DNA of 64,000 nt from Roseiarcus sp963816065 (GTDB lineage Bacteria; Pseudomonadota; Alphaproteobacteria; Rhizobiales; Beijerinckiaceae): positions 290,248-354,247 of the forward strand of contig CAWFJG010000026.1 of assembly GCA_963816065.1 (NCBI GenBank). Reading direction: 5' to 3'. Both the position numbers and the translations under genes were made by a program. This document shows positions 1 to 12,217 of the stretch, one piece after another. The notes below the pieces were generated by a model that was given only the letters and a program-made list of their open reading frames with translations, was not told the DNA's origin and ran no database searches. Within the stretch, counting starts at the first letter, position 1, and each line of letters opens with the position of its first letter.

Positions 1-2
1 CG

Positions 3-1535
3 AACTCGGCTCTGCAATATCTGCGCGCCTACGCGCTCTCGCACACCACCAATCGGATCGACGTCGAGCTCGGACAGCGGCTGTTTGCGCACCTCTTGCG
101 CCTTCCAATGCAATATTTCGAGACCCGTCCGGCCGGACAGACCGTGGCCCGTGTCCGCGAGCTGGAAACGATTCGCGCCTTCCTGACCGGCCAGGGGCTG
201 TTTTCCGTAATCGATCTGGCTTTTACGGTTGTCTTCATCGCGGTGATGTTCGCATATTCCGTGACGCTCACGCTAATCGTGCTTATCGGTCTGCCGGTCT
301 ACATCCTGATCGGCTTCCTGGTGCGGCCGCCGCTGCGCGATCTGATCAACGAGAAGTTCAACCGCGGCGCGGCGAGCCAGCAGTTTTTGGTCGAGACCGT
401 CGTCGGCGCCGGAACGATCAAGGCCGCCGCGGTCGAGCCGATGGTGCGGGCCCAATGGGAAGAGAAGCTCGCGGCCTACGTCCGGACGAGCTTCGCCGCG
501 ACGATGCTGGGAACCGGCGGCCAGATCAGCATCCAGTTCGTCAGCAAGCTGACGACGGCGGCGATCCTGCTCTTTGGGGCGAAGGCGGTGATCGATGGCC
601 AACTCACCGTTGGCGCGCTGGTCGCCTTCAACATGATCGCCTCCCAGGCGGTTCAGCCGATCCTGCGGCTGTCGCAGATCTGGCAGGACTTCCAGCAGGT
701 CCAGATTTCAATCGAGCGTTTGGGAGACATCCTGAATGCGCCGCCAGAGCCAGCGCCGAGGATGCGGCTCGCGCCGCCGACCCCGCGCGGCGCCATCGAA
801 TTCCGGGACGTCACCTTCCGCTATCGTCCGGGCGGCGCGGACGTTCTCAAGCACATCTCGCTTGCGATCGCGCCCGGCGAGACGATCGGCGTTGTCGGCC
901 CATCCGGCTCCGGCAAGTCGACTCTGACCAAGCTCGTGCAGCGGCTCTACCTGCCGTCCGAGGGTCAGGTTTTCCTCGACGGCGCGGACCTCAGCCAGGT
1001 CGACCCGTCATGGCTGCGCAGCAACATCGGCGTCGTGCTTCAGGAGAACTTGCTGTTCAACCGCACTATCCACGAGAACATCGCCTTCGCCGATCCGGTC
1101 ATGCCCAGGGCGAAGGTGATCGAGATCGCCCGCCTGGCCGGCGCCGATGAGTTCATCAACGGGCTCGCGGAAGGCTATGACACCATGATCGAGGAGCGCG
1201 GCGCCAACCTGTCGGGGGGACAGCGCCAGAGGATCGCCATCGCCCGCGCGCTGGCCACCAACCCACGCATCCTCATCCTCGACGAGGCGACTTCGGCGCT
1301 CGACTACGAGAGCGAGCGCATCGTCCAGCGCAACATGCGTCGCATTGTCAGGGACCGGACGGTGATCATCGTCGCCCATCGGCTGGCGACGGTGCGCGGT
1401 TGCGACCGTATCGTCGGCATGGCCGACGGGCGCATCGTCGAAATCGGCACACACGATGAGCTGGTCCGCCGCCCGGGTGGGCTTTACGCCTATCTTTGGG
1501 GCCTCCAGGCAAGCCCGGTGGAGGTCGCGGCATGA
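3..1535 (+). CDS. Type I secretion ABC transporter (HlyB/PrtD-like), 5'-partial
   Basis: Inner-membrane exporter subunit that fuses a transmembrane domain to an ATPase and drives one-step secretion of RTX-type or similar proteins. The frame is open to the left edge, so the N-terminus (perhaps including a C39-like domain) is missing. Visible are the HlyB-style stretch NRIDVELGQRLFAHLLRLP, several membrane segments, then a full nucleotide-binding domain: Walker A GPSGSGKST, signature LSGGQRQRIAIARAL, Walker B ILILDEATSALD and the H-loop VAHRLATV. Its TGA overlaps the ATG of the HlyD-like gene (ATGA), so the two are translationally coupled. No cargo gene or TolC is visible here. Family assignment is firm; the substrate is unknown. 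Confidence 0.93.
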   Translation, partial: NSALQYLRAYALSHTTNRIDVELGQRLFAHLLRLPMQYFETRPAGQTVARVRELETIRAFLTGQGLFSVIDLAFTVVFIAVMFAYSVTLTLIVLIGLPVYILIGFLVRPPLRDLINEKFNRGAASQQFLVETVVGAGTIKAAAVEPMVRAQWEEKLAAYVRTSFAATMLGTGGQISIQFVSKLTTAAILLFGAKAVIDGQLTVGALVAFNMIASQAVQPILRLSQIWQDFQQVQISIERLGDILNAPPEPAPRMRLAPPTPRGAIEFRDVTFRYRPGGADVLKHISLAIAPGETIGVVGPSGSGKSTLTKLVQRLYLPSEGQVFLDGADLSQVDPSWLRSNIGVVLQENLLFNRTIHENIAFADPVMPRAKVIEIARLAGADEFINGLAEGYDTMIEERGANLSGGQRQRIAIARALATNPRILILDEATSALDYESERIVQRNMRRIVRDRTVIIVAHRLATVRGCDRIVGMADGRIVEIGTHDELVRRPGGLYAYLWGLQASPVEVAA

Positions 1536-3035
1536 ACGAGGTCGTCCACTCGGTCGCAACAGCGGGATTGCCTGCGCCGCCGGCGCGCCGGCAGCGGACA
1601 GAGCCAGCGCTTTCCCTTAGCGACACCGACCGCGGCGCGTCATCGGACCGGGAATTTCTGGCGCCCGTTCTCGAGATCCTGGAGACGCCGGCCTCGCCCG
1701 TGCGAGTGGCCTTCCTCTGGATCATTTGCGCACTCGTCGTCGTCGCCCTTGGCCTTGCCTATTTCGGGCGCATCGACATTATCGCTTCGGCTCAAGGCAA
1801 GTTTCAGCCGACCGGCAGGGTGAAGGTGATCCAGCCGGTAGAGACAGGTCGCGTAGTCGCCGTCCATGCCGCCAACGGAACGCTGGTGAAGGCGGGCGAC
1901 GTTCTGGTCGAGCTCGACCGTTCGGCAGCCGAGGCCGATGTAAGGGCAGCCAACGCCACCCTGAAATCCGCCGAGGCCGAAAGCCTGCGCCGACGCGCGG
2001 CGCTAGCGGCGGCGCGCGACCGCGCGTTTTCCGCGCGCCCAGAGATCGCCTGGCCCGACGATTTGAGCGCCAATCTACGCGCGCGCGAGGAGGGCGTGCT
2101 GGCGGCGGACCTCGGTCAGCTATCCGCGACGATCGCGTCGTTCGAGGCCCAAAAAACGCAGAAGGCCGCCGAGCGCGACATGCTGGAACAGACGATCGCG
2201 ACGCAAAGGAACCTGATCGCCACGCTGCAGAAGCGGGTCGACATGCGCACTGAACTGGTCGCGTCGCAGTCCGGTGCGAAGTCCGCAGTCATCGACGCGA
2301 CGGAAACCTTGCAGTATCAGCAGACACAACTCGCCATCCACGAGGAAGAGCTCTCCTCCGCGACGACGGGGCTCGACGTCATTGCGCGCGACTCGGAAAA
2401 GGCGGTTCAGGCGTTCCTGTCGGATCAGGCGCAAAAGCTCGACGATTCCGAGCGACGGGCCGAGGAGAACCGTCAGCATCTCGCCAAGGCCGAGGCCATG
2501 GTCGATACGCTCACGCTGAGAGCGCCGATCGACGGCCGCGTCCAATCGTCGATCATCACCAACGTCGGTCAGGTCGTCGACAGCGGGCAGGAGATTATGC
2601 GGATCGTGCCGCAAAACTCGCGGCTGGAGATCGAGGCCTATGTGCAGAACCAGGACATTGGTTTCGTGCGCGTCGGGCAGGAGGCGGTGATCAAGGTCGA
2701 AGTCGTTTCCGTTCACCCGCTACGGTTCGCTCAAGGCGCAGGTCGTGCGCATCGCCAAGGACGCCATTCCCTCGACGGACGCGAGCGCCATCGAGGGCGA
2801 TCCGACCCGCGTGTCCAAGGCGTCCGGCTTCGCCGGCGCGGAGCGAACCCAAAATCTGGTGTTCGCGGTCGAACTCGAACCCGACGCTTCGACCATCATG
2901 GTCGACGGAGTCGCGAGGCCCTTGACCTCGGGCATGGCCACGACCGTGGAAATCAAGACCGGCTCGCGCCGTCTGCTCGAATACCTCTTCTCTCCGGTGA
3001 TGGAGGTCGGTTCGAAGGCGATGCACGAGCGGTAG
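1532..3035 (+). CDS. HlyD-family T1SS periplasmic adaptor (frameshifted)
   Basis: Membrane-fusion protein linking the inner-membrane ABC exporter to an outer-membrane channel. It has an N-terminal cytoplasmic tail, one membrane helix (VAFLWIICALVVVALGLAYF, about residues 65-85), a lipoyl/barrel half with GKFQPTGRVKVIQP, a long alpha-helical hairpin (about 120-330) and the second lipoyl half LTLRAPIDGRVQ. Around 2,703 one extra base (GTCGAAGTCG where GTCGAGTCG restores the frame) moves the last ~110 residues, which begin SFPFTRYGSLKAQVVRIAKD, into another frame. After correction the protein is 500 aa, normal for the family. The start overlaps the upstream stop. The shift is probably a sequence error. 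Confidence 0.9.
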
Positions 3036-3090
3036 GCGCAGGCGTCCATCCCGCGCCCGCTCGCCCCCGTTTCCCGCCGAGGGGGCGTGG

Positions 3091-3567
3091 TCACGCGCCT
3101 GCGGCGCGCGCGTGCTGCGGAGTCTCCTGCGCGCGCATCATGTCGCGCAGTCGAACCAGATGAGCCTCCAGCGCCTCGAGTTCCGTTTCGTCGAGACGCC
3201 CGAGAGTCGAGGCGAGCCATTTTTGCTGCACCGCGATTGCTTTTTCAGACATTGTCCGACCAGTCTCTGTGAGATGGATCGAATATTGCCGCCGGTCGGA
3301 TGCGAGCGACCGACGTTCGACGAATCCAGCTGCCTCCAGCCGGTCGAGCAGCCCGGATATATTTCCCTTTGTCACGTAGAGGCGCTTGGCGAGCTCCTGC
3401 TGGTTGACGCCTTCCTGCTCGCTCAGCGTCGTCAGGACGTCGCATTGGGGAATGGACACTCCGATCGTTCGCAGCCGGTCGCTGATTGCGGCCTGCATCC
3501 GCGCCTCTAGGCGAATGAGGCGTAGCCAAACCCGCATGGCGAGCTCTGGGTTCGTACGGGTCTGCAT
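3091..3567 (-). CDS. MarR-family transcriptional regulator
   Basis: A 158-aa winged-helix DNA-binding protein. The core helix-turn-helix is visible as QQELAKRLYVTKGNISGLLDRLEAAGFVERR followed by the wing residues SDRRQYSIHLTETG, the usual MarR layout with flanking dimerisation helices. It is divergent from an acyl-CoA ligase, sharing a 131-bp intergenic region. MarR proteins next to CoA ligases often respond to aromatic or fatty acids or their CoA esters, so local control of the ligase is a reasonable inference. The cognate ligand cannot be told from sequence. Confidence 0.9.
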   Translation of the reverse strand: MQTRTNPELAMRVWLRLIRLEARMQAAISDRLRTIGVSIPQCDVLTTLSEQEGVNQQELAKRLYVTKGNISGLLDRLEAAGFVERRSLASDRRQYSIHLTETGRTMSEKAIAVQQKWLASTLGRLDETELEALEAHLVRLRDMMRAQETPQHARAAGA

Positions 3568-3698
3568 CGGCGTCCTTCCTCGTCGGCGGCCTCAGTCGCG
3601 CGAAGGGCTGGCGTTTTTCACGCGCCACAGTATAGACATGAACAATCTGAGCGCCGCGATCAAGCCGCGGCGCGCGTCGCATTTGGGAGGATCGGAAA

Positions 3699-5328
3699 AT
3701 GTTTGGACGGATGCAGGAATGGCCGTTGTTGATGCACAAGATCATCGACTTCGCGGCGGTCCAGTTTCCGAACCAGGAAGTCGCGTCACGAACGGTCGAA
3801 GGCCCGATGCACCGCACGAATTATGCGGAGACCCGGGAGCGGGCGCTGAAGGTCGCCAAGCGGCTCGAGCGGGACGGAATCAAGCTCGGCGACCGCGTGG
3901 CGACGCTGGCCTGGAACGGGTATCGGCACCTCGAGGCTTGGTACGGCATAACCGGCATCGGCGCGGTCTATCACACCGTCAATCCTCGCCTGTTTCCCGA
4001 GCAGATCGCCTGGATCGTCAACCATGCCGAAGACCGGATCGTCATGACCGATCTGACCTTTGTGCCGCTCCTGGAGGCGATCGCCGACCATCTGTCGAGC
4101 GTCGAGCGTTACATCATCCTGACCGACGCGGCCCATATGCCTGCGACGAAGCTCAAGAACGCCGTCCCGTACGAAGTCGTGGCTTGCCGAAGTCGACAGC
4201 GACTTCCGCTGGCGTGAGTTCGACGAGCGCACCGCTGCCGGACTCTGCTACACCTCCGGCACGACGGGCAATCCCAAGGGCGTGCTCTACTCGCACCGCT
4301 CCAACATCCTGCATTCGATGATGGCGACCGGCCCCGAGGTCCTGACGCTGAACGCCTTCGACTCGGTCCTGCCGGTCGTGCCGATGTTCCACGCCAATTC
4401 CTGGGGTCTGGCCCTGTCCTGCCTCACGCGCGGGGCGCGCATGGTGATGCCCGGCGCGAAGCTCGACGGGGCGTCGGTATACGACATCCTCGAGACCGAG
4501 AAGGTGACCATGACCGCCGCGGTGCCGACGGTCTGGCTCGGGCTGCTGCAATACCTGCGCAAGGAGGGCAAGCGCCTCACGACGCTGAAGTTCGTCGGCA
4601 TCGGCGGTTCGGCCTGCCCGCCGGACGTGATCCGCGCGTTCGAGGAGGACTACGGCGTCGAAGTCCGCCACGCGTGGGGCATGACGGAGATGAGCCCGAT
4701 CGGCTCGGCCGGCGCGATCAAGCCGAGCCAGGTCGGGATGTCCCAAGAGGAGAAGCTCGCCATTCAGGCCAAGCAGGGCTGGGCTCCGTTCGGCGTCGAG
4801 ATGAAGATCGTCGACGACGAGAACAACGACCTGCCCTGGGACGGCAGGCGCTTCGGCCGGCTCAAGGTGCGCGGCTTTGCGGTCGTCGAGAGTTACTTCC
4901 GTGACGAAGGCGGCAATATTCTCGATGACCAGGGCTTCTTCGACACGGGGGACGTCGCCACCATCGACCCGAATGGATTCATGCAGATCACCGACCGGGC
5001 CAAGGACGTGATCAAGTCGGGCGGCGAATGGATTTCGACCATCGACATCGAGAATCTGGCCGTCGGTCATCCGGACGTCGCCGAGGCCGCGGTCATCGGG
5101 GTGCGCCATCCCAAGTGGGATGAGCGGCCCCTCCTGGTCGTCGTGGCGAAAGAGGGTCACACGCCCAAGACCGAGGAGGTTCTCGAATACCTCAAGCCCA
5201 AGATCGCCAAGTGGTGGATGCCGGACGACATGCAGGTGGTGCAGGAGATCCCGCACACCGCGACCGGCAAGATCAACAAGCTGAAGCTCCGCGAGACCTT
5301 CAAGGGCTACAAATTGCCGAAGCAGTGA
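3699..5328 (+). CDS. Acyl-CoA synthetase / fatty-acid-CoA ligase (frameshifted)
   Basis: ATP-dependent ligase that activates a carboxylic acid through an acyl-adenylate and transfers it to CoA. The ANL-superfamily P-loop YTSGTTGNPKGVLYSHRS, the A5-type motif WGMTEMSP, the hinge region DRAKDVIKSGGEWIS and the C-terminal lysine motif TATGKINK are all present. An extra base near 4,182 (TACGAAGTCGTGG, read Tyr-Glu-Ser-Trp when corrected) splits the gene into 3699-4217 and the rest. The corrected length is 542 aa, as for medium/long-chain FadD-like ligases. The start ATG lies after the purine-rich GGAGGATCGGAAA. It is divergent from the MarR gene. Chain length of the substrate is not deducible. 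Confidence 0.92.
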
Positions 5329-5438
5329 AGCATTCGATGAACCCGGTCTTCCGGGGACTGCGGACCGCCTAATGGGTCGGCGCAATCGTCGACGCCGCGG
5401 CTGGCGTACAGATGCTTTCGCCGCGGCTATTCGCCACG

Positions 5439-5724
5439 ATGTTCACTTTGGGCCGGACTACGCCATGGGCATGGCGCGGCGCCGACGTTCGGCTGGACCG
5501 TGCTGCTCCTGTGGGCCGACCGAGCCCCGATCGAGCGGCGCGACGCGCTCGTCCTGACCGTCGTTCCGGTCATCGCCGGCCTCGTCCTCAATGAAATCGC
5601 AGCGGTCCGATCAGGCTTCCTGTCGCTCCTCGCGGTCGCGCCGATCCGGACCCTGCAACTCGCCCTCGCCATCCTTTTCCTGACCGCATGGCGACGCGCC
5701 AACTTTGCGGCGTCCGCCGGTTGA
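5439..5724 (+). CDS. Small membrane protein of unknown function (frameshifted)
   Basis: A protein of about 94 aa recovered by joining two frames: MFTLGRTTPWAWRGAD, then FGWTVLLLWADRAPIERR after removal of one extra base near 5,487. The second half contains two or three hydrophobic helices (ALVLTVVPVIAGLVL and APIRTLQLALAILFLTAW). It lies tail-to-tail with the next gene. No function is recognised. The hydrophobic patterning across the joined frame supports it as a real gene, though its start is uncertain. Confidence 0.45.
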
Positions 5725-5731
5725 CCGCCGG

Positions 5732-6304
5732 TCAGGCGGCGCCCTTTCGCGTGCGCGCGAGAATGGCGTCGGCGAGCGGGGGCAGGCTCGGATCGTTCGC
5801 GCCACGCTCGGCGTCCGCGACGAATTTCGCCATCTGCCGATAGCAGGGGCTGTTTGGGCTGTGCTTCTGGCTCAGGCGCTCCAGAAGCTCGCCCGCGCTG
5901 CGATAGAAATAGCCGTCCACGAAGGTTGTCCTTTCGCCGCGCCTGCTGAAGGCGAAGGCGTAGAGCCCATCCGACGGCTCGAACGGTGAAATGGCGATGA
6001 CGCTTTCGTCCGGGCCCCGGCCTTCGACGCCGTTGAAGTCCGGCGGCTCCAAATGGGCCGCCTCGGCGATCGCGCGCAGGAGGGAACTCGCCGCGTGGCC
6101 GTTCAGTTCAATGCGTGCGCTCGGCTCCGATAAGCGCGCGACCTCCTCGGCCGCGGTCCTCATCGCCATCTGCCGGCTCGCCGCATCGGCGCCGAGCGCC
6201 GCGATCTCTTGTCGCACGAGCGACCAGAACCGCTTCTTGTCGAGGGAGCGCGACACGTCGCGGAGTTTCCCGGCAAAGCGCTCGGTTTTGGTTTTGTCAG
6301 ACAT
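5732..6304 (-). CDS. Hypothetical protein, 190 aa
   Basis: Cytoplasmic-looking protein without signal peptide or membrane helices. The N-terminus is charged (MSDKTKTERFAGKLRDVSRS) and the middle has an alternating strand pattern (SVIAISPFEPSDGLYAFAFS). No known domain is recognised. It is divergent from the rimP operon, with about 80 bp between its start and the proposed operon promoter. Codon use is like the neighbouring genes and the frame is uninterrupted, which supports a real gene. Confidence 0.65.
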   Translation of the reverse strand: MSDKTKTERFAGKLRDVSRSLDKKRFWSLVRQEIAALGADAASRQMAMRTAAEEVARLSEPSARIELNGHAASSLLRAIAEAAHLEPPDFNGVEGRGPDESVIAISPFEPSDGLYAFAFSRRGERTTFVDGYFYRSAGELLERLSQKHSPNSPCYRQMAKFVADAERGANDPSLPPLADAILARTRKGAA

Positions 6305-6383
6305 GGGTCGCTGCTCCTCAGCCCTTGCGTCCCCCGTCTGCGCCGCTCCCCTTCCGCGCTGGCGATCACTCAGACGTTTCTCC

Positions 6384-6412
6384 TTGCGCCAGCGGGAACC
6401 TTGTACTATATG
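6384..6412 (+). promoter_or_regulatory. Candidate sigma-70-type promoter for the rimP-nusA-infB operon
   Basis: TTGCGC (6384-6389) and TATATG (6407-6412) are separated by 17 bp, the optimal spacing for a housekeeping promoter. The position is about 100 bp upstream of rimP and just before an attenuator-like hairpin. It was assigned by eye only. Confidence 0.4.
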
Positions 6413-6463
6413 ACCCTTAACGACATCTCATAGCCTTCGATCAGACTGATGGAAGGACAGGTT

Positions 6464-6500
6464 GAGAGTGGGCCCCGGCCGGGACCCGCTCTTTTTTATT
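6464..6500 (+). terminator. Intrinsic-terminator-like hairpin in the rimP leader (possible attenuator)
   Basis: A GC-rich stem-loop pairs GAGAGTGGG with CCCGCTC around a GGCC-rich centre and is followed immediately by a run of six T (6492-6497). It lies between the candidate promoter and the rimP start at 6513, so it would act inside the leader of the operon. Premature terminators ahead of rimP-nusA-infB are a known theme in bacteria, where NusA may control its own operon. Whether this one regulates is inference. Confidence 0.55.
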
Positions 6501-6512
6501 GCCGCGAGGCCC

Positions 6513-7235
6513 ATGGTCGATTCTCCGTTGCTTCCAGCCGCCGGCGCCGGCGGAGCGCTCGACGAGCCGCGCCTGATCGAGGATGTGGGGCAGGCCCTGC
6601 GAATCGGCCGGATCGCCGCGCCCGTGCTGCGTGATCTCGGCCTCCGGCTTGTGCGGGTGAAGATTTCCGCGTCGGCCGGCGCGACCGTTCAGATCATGGC
6701 CGAACGCCCGGACGGCGCGATGACGATCGGTGATTGCGAGCGGGCGAGCGAAGCCCTTTCGCCGGTGTTCGACGCTCAGGACGTCATGGCCCAGGCCTAT
6801 CGGCTCGAGCTTTCGTCGCCCGGCCTCGACCGCCCGCTCGTGCGCCTGAGCGACTTCGAACGCGCGGTCGGGCACGAGGCGAAGATCGAAATGTCGGCTC
6901 CCGTCGCCGGCCGCAAGCGCTTTCGCGGCCGGATCGCGTCGATCTCGCAGGGACCCGAGGGTCCCTCGGTGCGGCTCGTCGTCGCGGCTGAAGACAAAAG
7001 CGAAAGCGATGTCGACCTGCCGGTCGTCGCCATGGGCGATGCCCGTCTGGTGCTGACCGACGACCTGATCCGCGCGGCGCTCCGCAAGGAGAAGGCTGCG
7101 CTCAAGGAAGCGAGGCGTCGCCCCGGCGCCGACCCGAAACGCAATGCGAAAGCGAACGTGAAACGCACAGCCGCGGTCCGCGGGGCGGCCGAAAGCCCGC
7201 TCGGGCCTGATGAAGGAGACACAAATGGCCGTTAG
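6513..7235 (+). CDS. rimP: Ribosome maturation factor RimP
   Basis: A 240-aa protein needed for late 30S subunit maturation. The family core is clear: VRVKISASAGATVQIMAERPDGAMTIGDC, then the conserved YRLELSSPGLDRPL (about residues 95-110) and the C-terminal SH3-like half. The tail is Lys/Arg-rich, as in other Rhizobiales RimP proteins. ATG 6513 was chosen because upstream in-frame codons fall in the terminator hairpin. The 3' end overlaps the nusA start by 11 bp. It is the first gene of the rimP-nusA-ylxR-infB operon. Confidence 0.95.
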   Translation: MVDSPLLPAAGAGGALDEPRLIEDVGQALRIGRIAAPVLRDLGLRLVRVKISASAGATVQIMAERPDGAMTIGDCERASEALSPVFDAQDVMAQAYRLELSSPGLDRPLVRLSDFERAVGHEAKIEMSAPVAGRKRFRGRIASISQGPEGPSVRLVVAAEDKSESDVDLPVVAMGDARLVLTDDLIRAALRKEKAALKEARRRPGADPKRNAKANVKRTAAVRGAAESPLGPDEGDTNGR

Positions 7236-8817
7236 CGCCAACCAACTCGAACTCTTGCAGATCGTCGACGCCGTCGCGCGCGAGAAGTCGATCGACCGCA
7301 CGATCGTTCTCGCCTCGATGGAGGACGCGATGCAGAAGGCCGCGCGCTCGCGTTACGGCCAGGAAACCGAAGTGCGCGCCGAGATCAATCCGAAGACGGG
7401 CGAGATTCGCTTCTCTCGGCTGCTGCTGGTGGTCGATCAGGTTGAGAACGAGGCCACCCAGATCACGCTGGTCGACGCCCAGAAGAAGAATCCTTCGGCC
7501 CAGATCGGCGACTGGATCTCCAAGTCGCTCCCGCCATTCGACTACGGCCGCATTCCTGCCCAGGCCTCGAAGCAGGTGCTGGTGCAGAAGATCCGCGAGG
7601 CCGAACGCGACAAGCAGTACGAGGTGTTCAAGGACCGGATCGGCGAGATCATCAACGGGGCGGTGAAACGGGTCGAGTACGGCAACGTCGTGGTCGATCT
7701 CGGAGGCGCCGGCGGCGAGGCGGTGGTGCGCCGCGACGAATTGATTCCGCGCGAGATGTTCCGTCCGGGCGACCGCATCCGCGCCTATGTCTACGATGTG
7801 CGCCGTGAGGCGCGTGGTCCGCAGATCTTCCTGTCGCGCACCCATCCGCAGTTCACCGCAAAACTCTTCACCCAGGAAGTGCCGGAGATCTACGACGGCA
7901 TTGTGGAGGTGAGGGCGGTCGCCCGCGATCCGGGGTCGCGCGCCAAGATCGCTGTGACCTCCAATGATTCGTCGATCGACCCCGTCGGCGCCTGCGTCGG
8001 CATGCGCGGCTCGCGCGTCCAGGCGGTGGTCAACGAGCTTCAGGGCGAGAAGATCGACATCATCCCCTGGTCGCCCGACGCGGCGACGTTCATCGTCAAC
8101 GCGCTCCAGCCGGCCGAAGTGATGAAAGTGGTGCTGGACGAGGACTCGACCCGGATCGAGGTGGTCGTCCCCGACGATCAGCTGTCCCTGGCGATCGGCC
8201 GGCGCGGCCAGAATGTCCGCCTCGCCTCGCAGCTCACTGGCTGGGATATCGACATCCTGACGGAAGCCGAGGAGTCGGAGCGCCGCCAGAAGGAATTCGC
8301 CGAGCGCACCAGCCAGTTCATGAACGCCCTCGACGTCGACGAGACCGTCGCACAGCTGCTCGCTTCGGAAGGCTTTCGAACCGTCGAGGAACTCGCCTAT
8401 GTCGAACCGCGCGAACTCGCCTCGATCGAAGGCTTCGACGACGAGACGGCCGCCGAGATCCAGACGCGGGCGCAGAACCATCTCGCCGCGATCGAGGCCG
8501 AACTCGATGACAGGCGCAAGGCGCTCGGCGTTACCGACGATCTCAAGGAAGTCGAGGGCCTGACCACGGCGATGCTGGTTAGGCTCGGCGAGAGCGGGGT
8601 CAAGACCCTGGAGGACCTCGCGGACTGCGCGAGTGACGATCTCGTCAACTGGACCGAAGGCGAGCAGGCCAAGTCCGGCTTCCTCAGCGGATTTGACGTC
8701 ACCAGGGCGCAGGCGGACGCGATGATCCTCGACGCGCGCGTTCGCGCCGGCTGGATCGAGGCGCCGGAGCCGGCGTCCGAAGACGAGGCGCACGCGGGGG
8801 AAGGCGAGGTCGCCTGA
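7225..8817 (+). CDS. nusA: Transcription termination/antitermination factor NusA
   Basis: A 530-aa RNA-polymerase-associated factor that modulates pausing, termination and antitermination. The N-terminal RNAP-binding domain begins MAVSANQLELLQIVDAVARE. It is followed by an S1 domain (about 135-200, with NGAVKRVEYGNVVVDLG), two KH domains (IDPVGACVGMRGSRVQAVV and LAIGRRGQNVRLASQL) and a C-terminal pair of helix-hairpin-helix/acidic repeats. ATG 7225 is preferred over an in-frame ATG at 7210 because AAGGAGA sits 6-7 bases before it. It overlaps the end of rimP. Confidence 0.97.
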   Translation: MAVSANQLELLQIVDAVAREKSIDRTIVLASMEDAMQKAARSRYGQETEVRAEINPKTGEIRFSRLLLVVDQVENEATQITLVDAQKKNPSAQIGDWISKSLPPFDYGRIPAQASKQVLVQKIREAERDKQYEVFKDRIGEIINGAVKRVEYGNVVVDLGGAGGEAVVRRDELIPREMFRPGDRIRAYVYDVRREARGPQIFLSRTHPQFTAKLFTQEVPEIYDGIVEVRAVARDPGSRAKIAVTSNDSSIDPVGACVGMRGSRVQAVVNELQGEKIDIIPWSPDAATFIVNALQPAEVMKVVLDEDSTRIEVVVPDDQLSLAIGRRGQNVRLASQLTGWDIDILTEAEESERRQKEFAERTSQFMNALDVDETVAQLLASEGFRTVEELAYVEPRELASIEGFDDETAAEIQTRAQNHLAAIEAELDDRRKALGVTDDLKEVEGLTTAMLVRLGESGVKTLEDLADCASDDLVNWTEGEQAKSGFLSGFDVTRAQADAMILDARVRAGWIEAPEPASEDEAHAGEGEVA

Positions 8818-8837
8818 AGGAACGCGGGAGCGACGGA

Positions 8838-9548
8838 TTGGCAAAGCGCGCGGGCATTGACGGGGACGGGTCTGAGCGGACCTGCATCGCGACAGGGGTC
8901 AAAGGACCGCCCGACGCGATGCTGCGCTTCGCGCTCGGCCCAGAGAACGCGGTCGTGCCCGACATCCGCCGCAAACTGCCGGGGCGCGGCGTCTGGACGA
9001 GCCTCAGCGCCGACGCGGTTCGGCGCGCAGCTTCCAAGGGCGCATTCGCTCGCGCCTTTCGCGCCCAGGCCGCTGCGTCGGTCGACCTCGTCCGCGACGT
9101 CGACGCGCTGCTCGAGCGGGACGCGCTGCAGTCCTTGTCGATGGCGAACAAGGCGGGTCTCGTGGTCGCGGGTGCGTTCAAGGTGGACGCCGCGATCGCC
9201 GATGGAGGAATTGCCGTCCTGATTCAGGCCTCCGACGGCGCCCCCGATGGCCTCGCCAAACGCGCACGGGCGCTCAGAAGCCAGGATGGCGACGGGGCCG
9301 GCGTCGCCCGGCTCAATCTCTTCTCGTCGCATCAATTGGGTTTGGCATTGGGGAGGGCAAATGTGATACATGCTGCCCTCAAATCTGGCGCAGCGACTTC
9401 GGCCTTCCTGGCGCGGGCCGAGCGTTTGCGCTGTTTTCGTGCGACCGAGACGGACGTGATTGCGAACACCGGGAGCGGCGACGCTCCGGCACTGGACCCG
9501 GCGACGTACGTGCGAATGGACGATTTGGCTGAAAAGCCAGCCGATTAG
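8838..9548 (+). CDS. YlxR-family RNA-binding protein (DUF448)
   Basis: A 236-aa protein normally found between nusA and infB. The YlxR core is visible: ERTCIATGVKGPPDAMLRFALGP, then a proline- and glycine-rich loop KLPGRGVWTS. The C-terminal half resembles the L7Ae-like extension common in alphaproteobacteria (LVVAGAFKVDAAI). Translation appears to start at TTG (8838), 20 bp after nusA, since no good ATG exists upstream of the conserved core. YlxR proteins bind RNA or regulators and have been tied to control of rnpB and translation genes; the role here is inferred from synteny. Confidence 0.88.
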   Translation: MAKRAGIDGDGSERTCIATGVKGPPDAMLRFALGPENAVVPDIRRKLPGRGVWTSLSADAVRRAASKGAFARAFRAQAAASVDLVRDVDALLERDALQSLSMANKAGLVVAGAFKVDAAIADGGIAVLIQASDGAPDGLAKRARALRSQDGDGAGVARLNLFSSHQLGLALGRANVIHAALKSGAATSAFLARAERLRCFRATETDVIANTGSGDAPALDPATYVRMDDLAEKPAD

Positions 9549-9550
9549 GA

Positions 9551-12193
<2,643 letters not shown>

Positions 12194-12217
12194 GGCGCGG
12201 CGGACGGAGCTTGGCCC

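Noticed and set aside
2695..2710. Idea that the indels concentrate at GANTC (CcrM methylation) sites, as in hlyD, the ligase and the cytochrome
   Set aside because: Only about 3 of more than 30 indels touch a GANTC; most lie in G or C runs. This is about what chance would give.
7102..8844. 580-codon open frame antisense to nusA
   Set aside because: Same reason: shadow frame with mirrored codon periodicity of nusA.
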